Shown here: piece by piece, positions 5,049 through 5,632 of the stretch
How positions within the stretch are numbered: position 1 is the first letter of the stretch
Layout: every line of letters starts with the position of its first letter
Origin: DATKMP01 sp035541775
Lineage (GTDB): Bacteria; Bacteroidota; Ignavibacteria; UBA10030
Direction: 5' to 3'
Length of the DNA: 5,632 nucleotides
Assembly (NCBI GenBank): GCA_035541775.1
Contig: DATKMP010000169.1
Location: forward strand, 1 to 5,632
Translations under genes and position numbers: made by a program
The notes under the pieces: generated by a model
What the model saw: only the letters and a program-made list of their open reading frames with translations
Database searches by the model: none
What the model was told of the DNA's origin: nothing

Positions 5049-5632
5049 TACTAATCGTTTCAATTCATCAAATAACATTTTTAATTTTACGGAATTTTTT
5101 TTTCCGGGAGCAGATTCCACACCGCTGTTCACATCGATACCGAATGGTTGTACCGTTCTAACAGCAGCGGCAATATTTTGCGGATTCAATCCGCCGCTTA
5201 AAATAATATTTCCATATTGTTTCGCTTCTACTGCGATACGCCAATCGAATGTTTGGCCGGTTCCGCCGTAGGCATTCGTACTATAAGCATCGAGCAAATA
5301 TGCTGCAGCAGAATATTGTTTTATCGAAGCAACATCGAATGATGGCGAGACACGAAATGCTTTCCACACCGGGATAGAATACTTTGTTGTCTCTTCAGGT
5401 GATTCCTCGCCGTGTAATTGCAGATGTGTGATGCCGGTTTGTTCAATAACAGAATGTATTTTTTTCTGTGATTCATTGACAAACACTCCCACTTTTATAA
5501 TCGATGATGGGAGACGCGAAATGATCGATACTACAGTATCGATGGAAATACATCGCGGGCTTGCTGGAACAAAAATAAATCCAAGCGCATCGGTACCGCA
5601 TTCAATTGCACATTCTGCGTCATTTAGATTTG
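5046..5632 (-). CDS. trpF: Phosphoribosylanthranilate isomerase, N-terminus beyond window
   Basis: TrpF performs the Amadori rearrangement of N-(5-phosphoribosyl)anthranilate to CdRP, the step before indole-glycerol-phosphate synthase. The frame is open to the window edge, giving 194 codons. The first visible codons read NLNDAECAIECGTDALGF, which in the family directly follows the KICGIT motif carrying the catalytic cysteine. So only about 9 residues are missing. Other family marks are FVPASPR, KVGVFVN, LQLHGEE, LLDAYS (general-acid Asp) followed by GGTGQTFDW, ILSGGLNPQNI, and the C-terminal GIDVNSGVESAPGKK. A GTG at 5492 lies inside the conserved KVGVFVN strand and is not the start. The gene ends 8 nt before trpB. 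The promoter and any attenuator of the operon lie upstream, outside the window. Confidence 0.97.
   Translation of the reverse strand, partial: NLNDAECAIECGTDALGFIFVPASPRCISIDTVVSIISRLPSSIIKVGVFVNESQKKIHSVIEQTGITHLQLHGEESPEETTKYSIPVWKAFRVSPSFDVASIKQYSAAAYLLDAYSTNAYGGTGQTFDWRIAVEAKQYGNIILSGGLNPQNIAAAVRTVQPFGIDVNSGVESAPGKKNSVKLKMLFDELKRLV

Noticed and set aside
5046..5492. trpF starting at the GTG at 5492
   Set aside because: The frame continues upstream with clear TrpF sequence (DALGF, FVPASPR), so this GTG is internal and the gene runs off the window.
1..5632. CRISPR array, tRNA or rRNA genes
   Set aside because: I saw no regularly spaced direct repeats of CRISPR length and no recognisable tRNA or rRNA sequence on either strand.

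Overview
The window is bacterial chromosomal DNA of moderate G+C, and is gene-dense, with clear Shine-Dalgarno sites such as AGGAG, AAAGGA and GGAG. Nothing in it fixes the taxon. The trpF-trpB-trpA order and the style of the proteins would fit the Bacteroidota/Ignavibacteriota side of the FCB group, but this is only a weak inference.

Left part (1-2072). A two-component response regulator is transcribed leftwards off the edge of the window (1-457, minus). It is complete through its first receiver domain and appears to begin a second one. A divergent 294-nt intergenic region carries a good sigma-70-type promoter for it. To the right lies a short plus-strand gene group: a half-size EamA/DMT-type membrane protein (752-1183), a DUF985/Cupin_5 protein (1221-1682) and a small VOC (glyoxalase-like) protein (1714-2043). 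The group closes with a strong intrinsic terminator right after the VOC stop codon (2044-2072).

Middle part (2215-2786). This is the most unusual stretch. A single AT-rich gene for a small, probably exported protein of unknown function (2250-2735) is flanked tightly by a perfect 14-bp inverted repeat. The left arm begins with GTTAGGC and the right arm ends with GCCTAAC, which match the integron core (GTTRRRY) and inverse core (RYYYAAC) consensus. A stem-loop follows the right arm. If the ends are joined as in a circular cassette, an attC-like site about 59 nt long is rebuilt. I interpret this as a solitary, possibly relic, integron-type gene cassette of about 565 bp without an integrase in view. 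No canonical GTTRRRY closes the right side, so this remains a hypothesis.

Right part (2893-5632, all minus strand). These are the last genes of a tryptophan operon, in transcription order trpF (5' end beyond the window), trpB and trpA. TrpF makes CdRP from phosphoribosylanthranilate. The step after it (TrpC) is not in view. TrpA and TrpB then form tryptophan synthase. trpF and trpB are 8 nt apart and tightly coupled. trpB and trpA, which are usually adjacent or overlapping, are separated by 174 nt. That spacer holds a GC-rich palindrome inside an outer stem, a degenerate 8-bp repeat tract, and a possible internal promoter for trpA.
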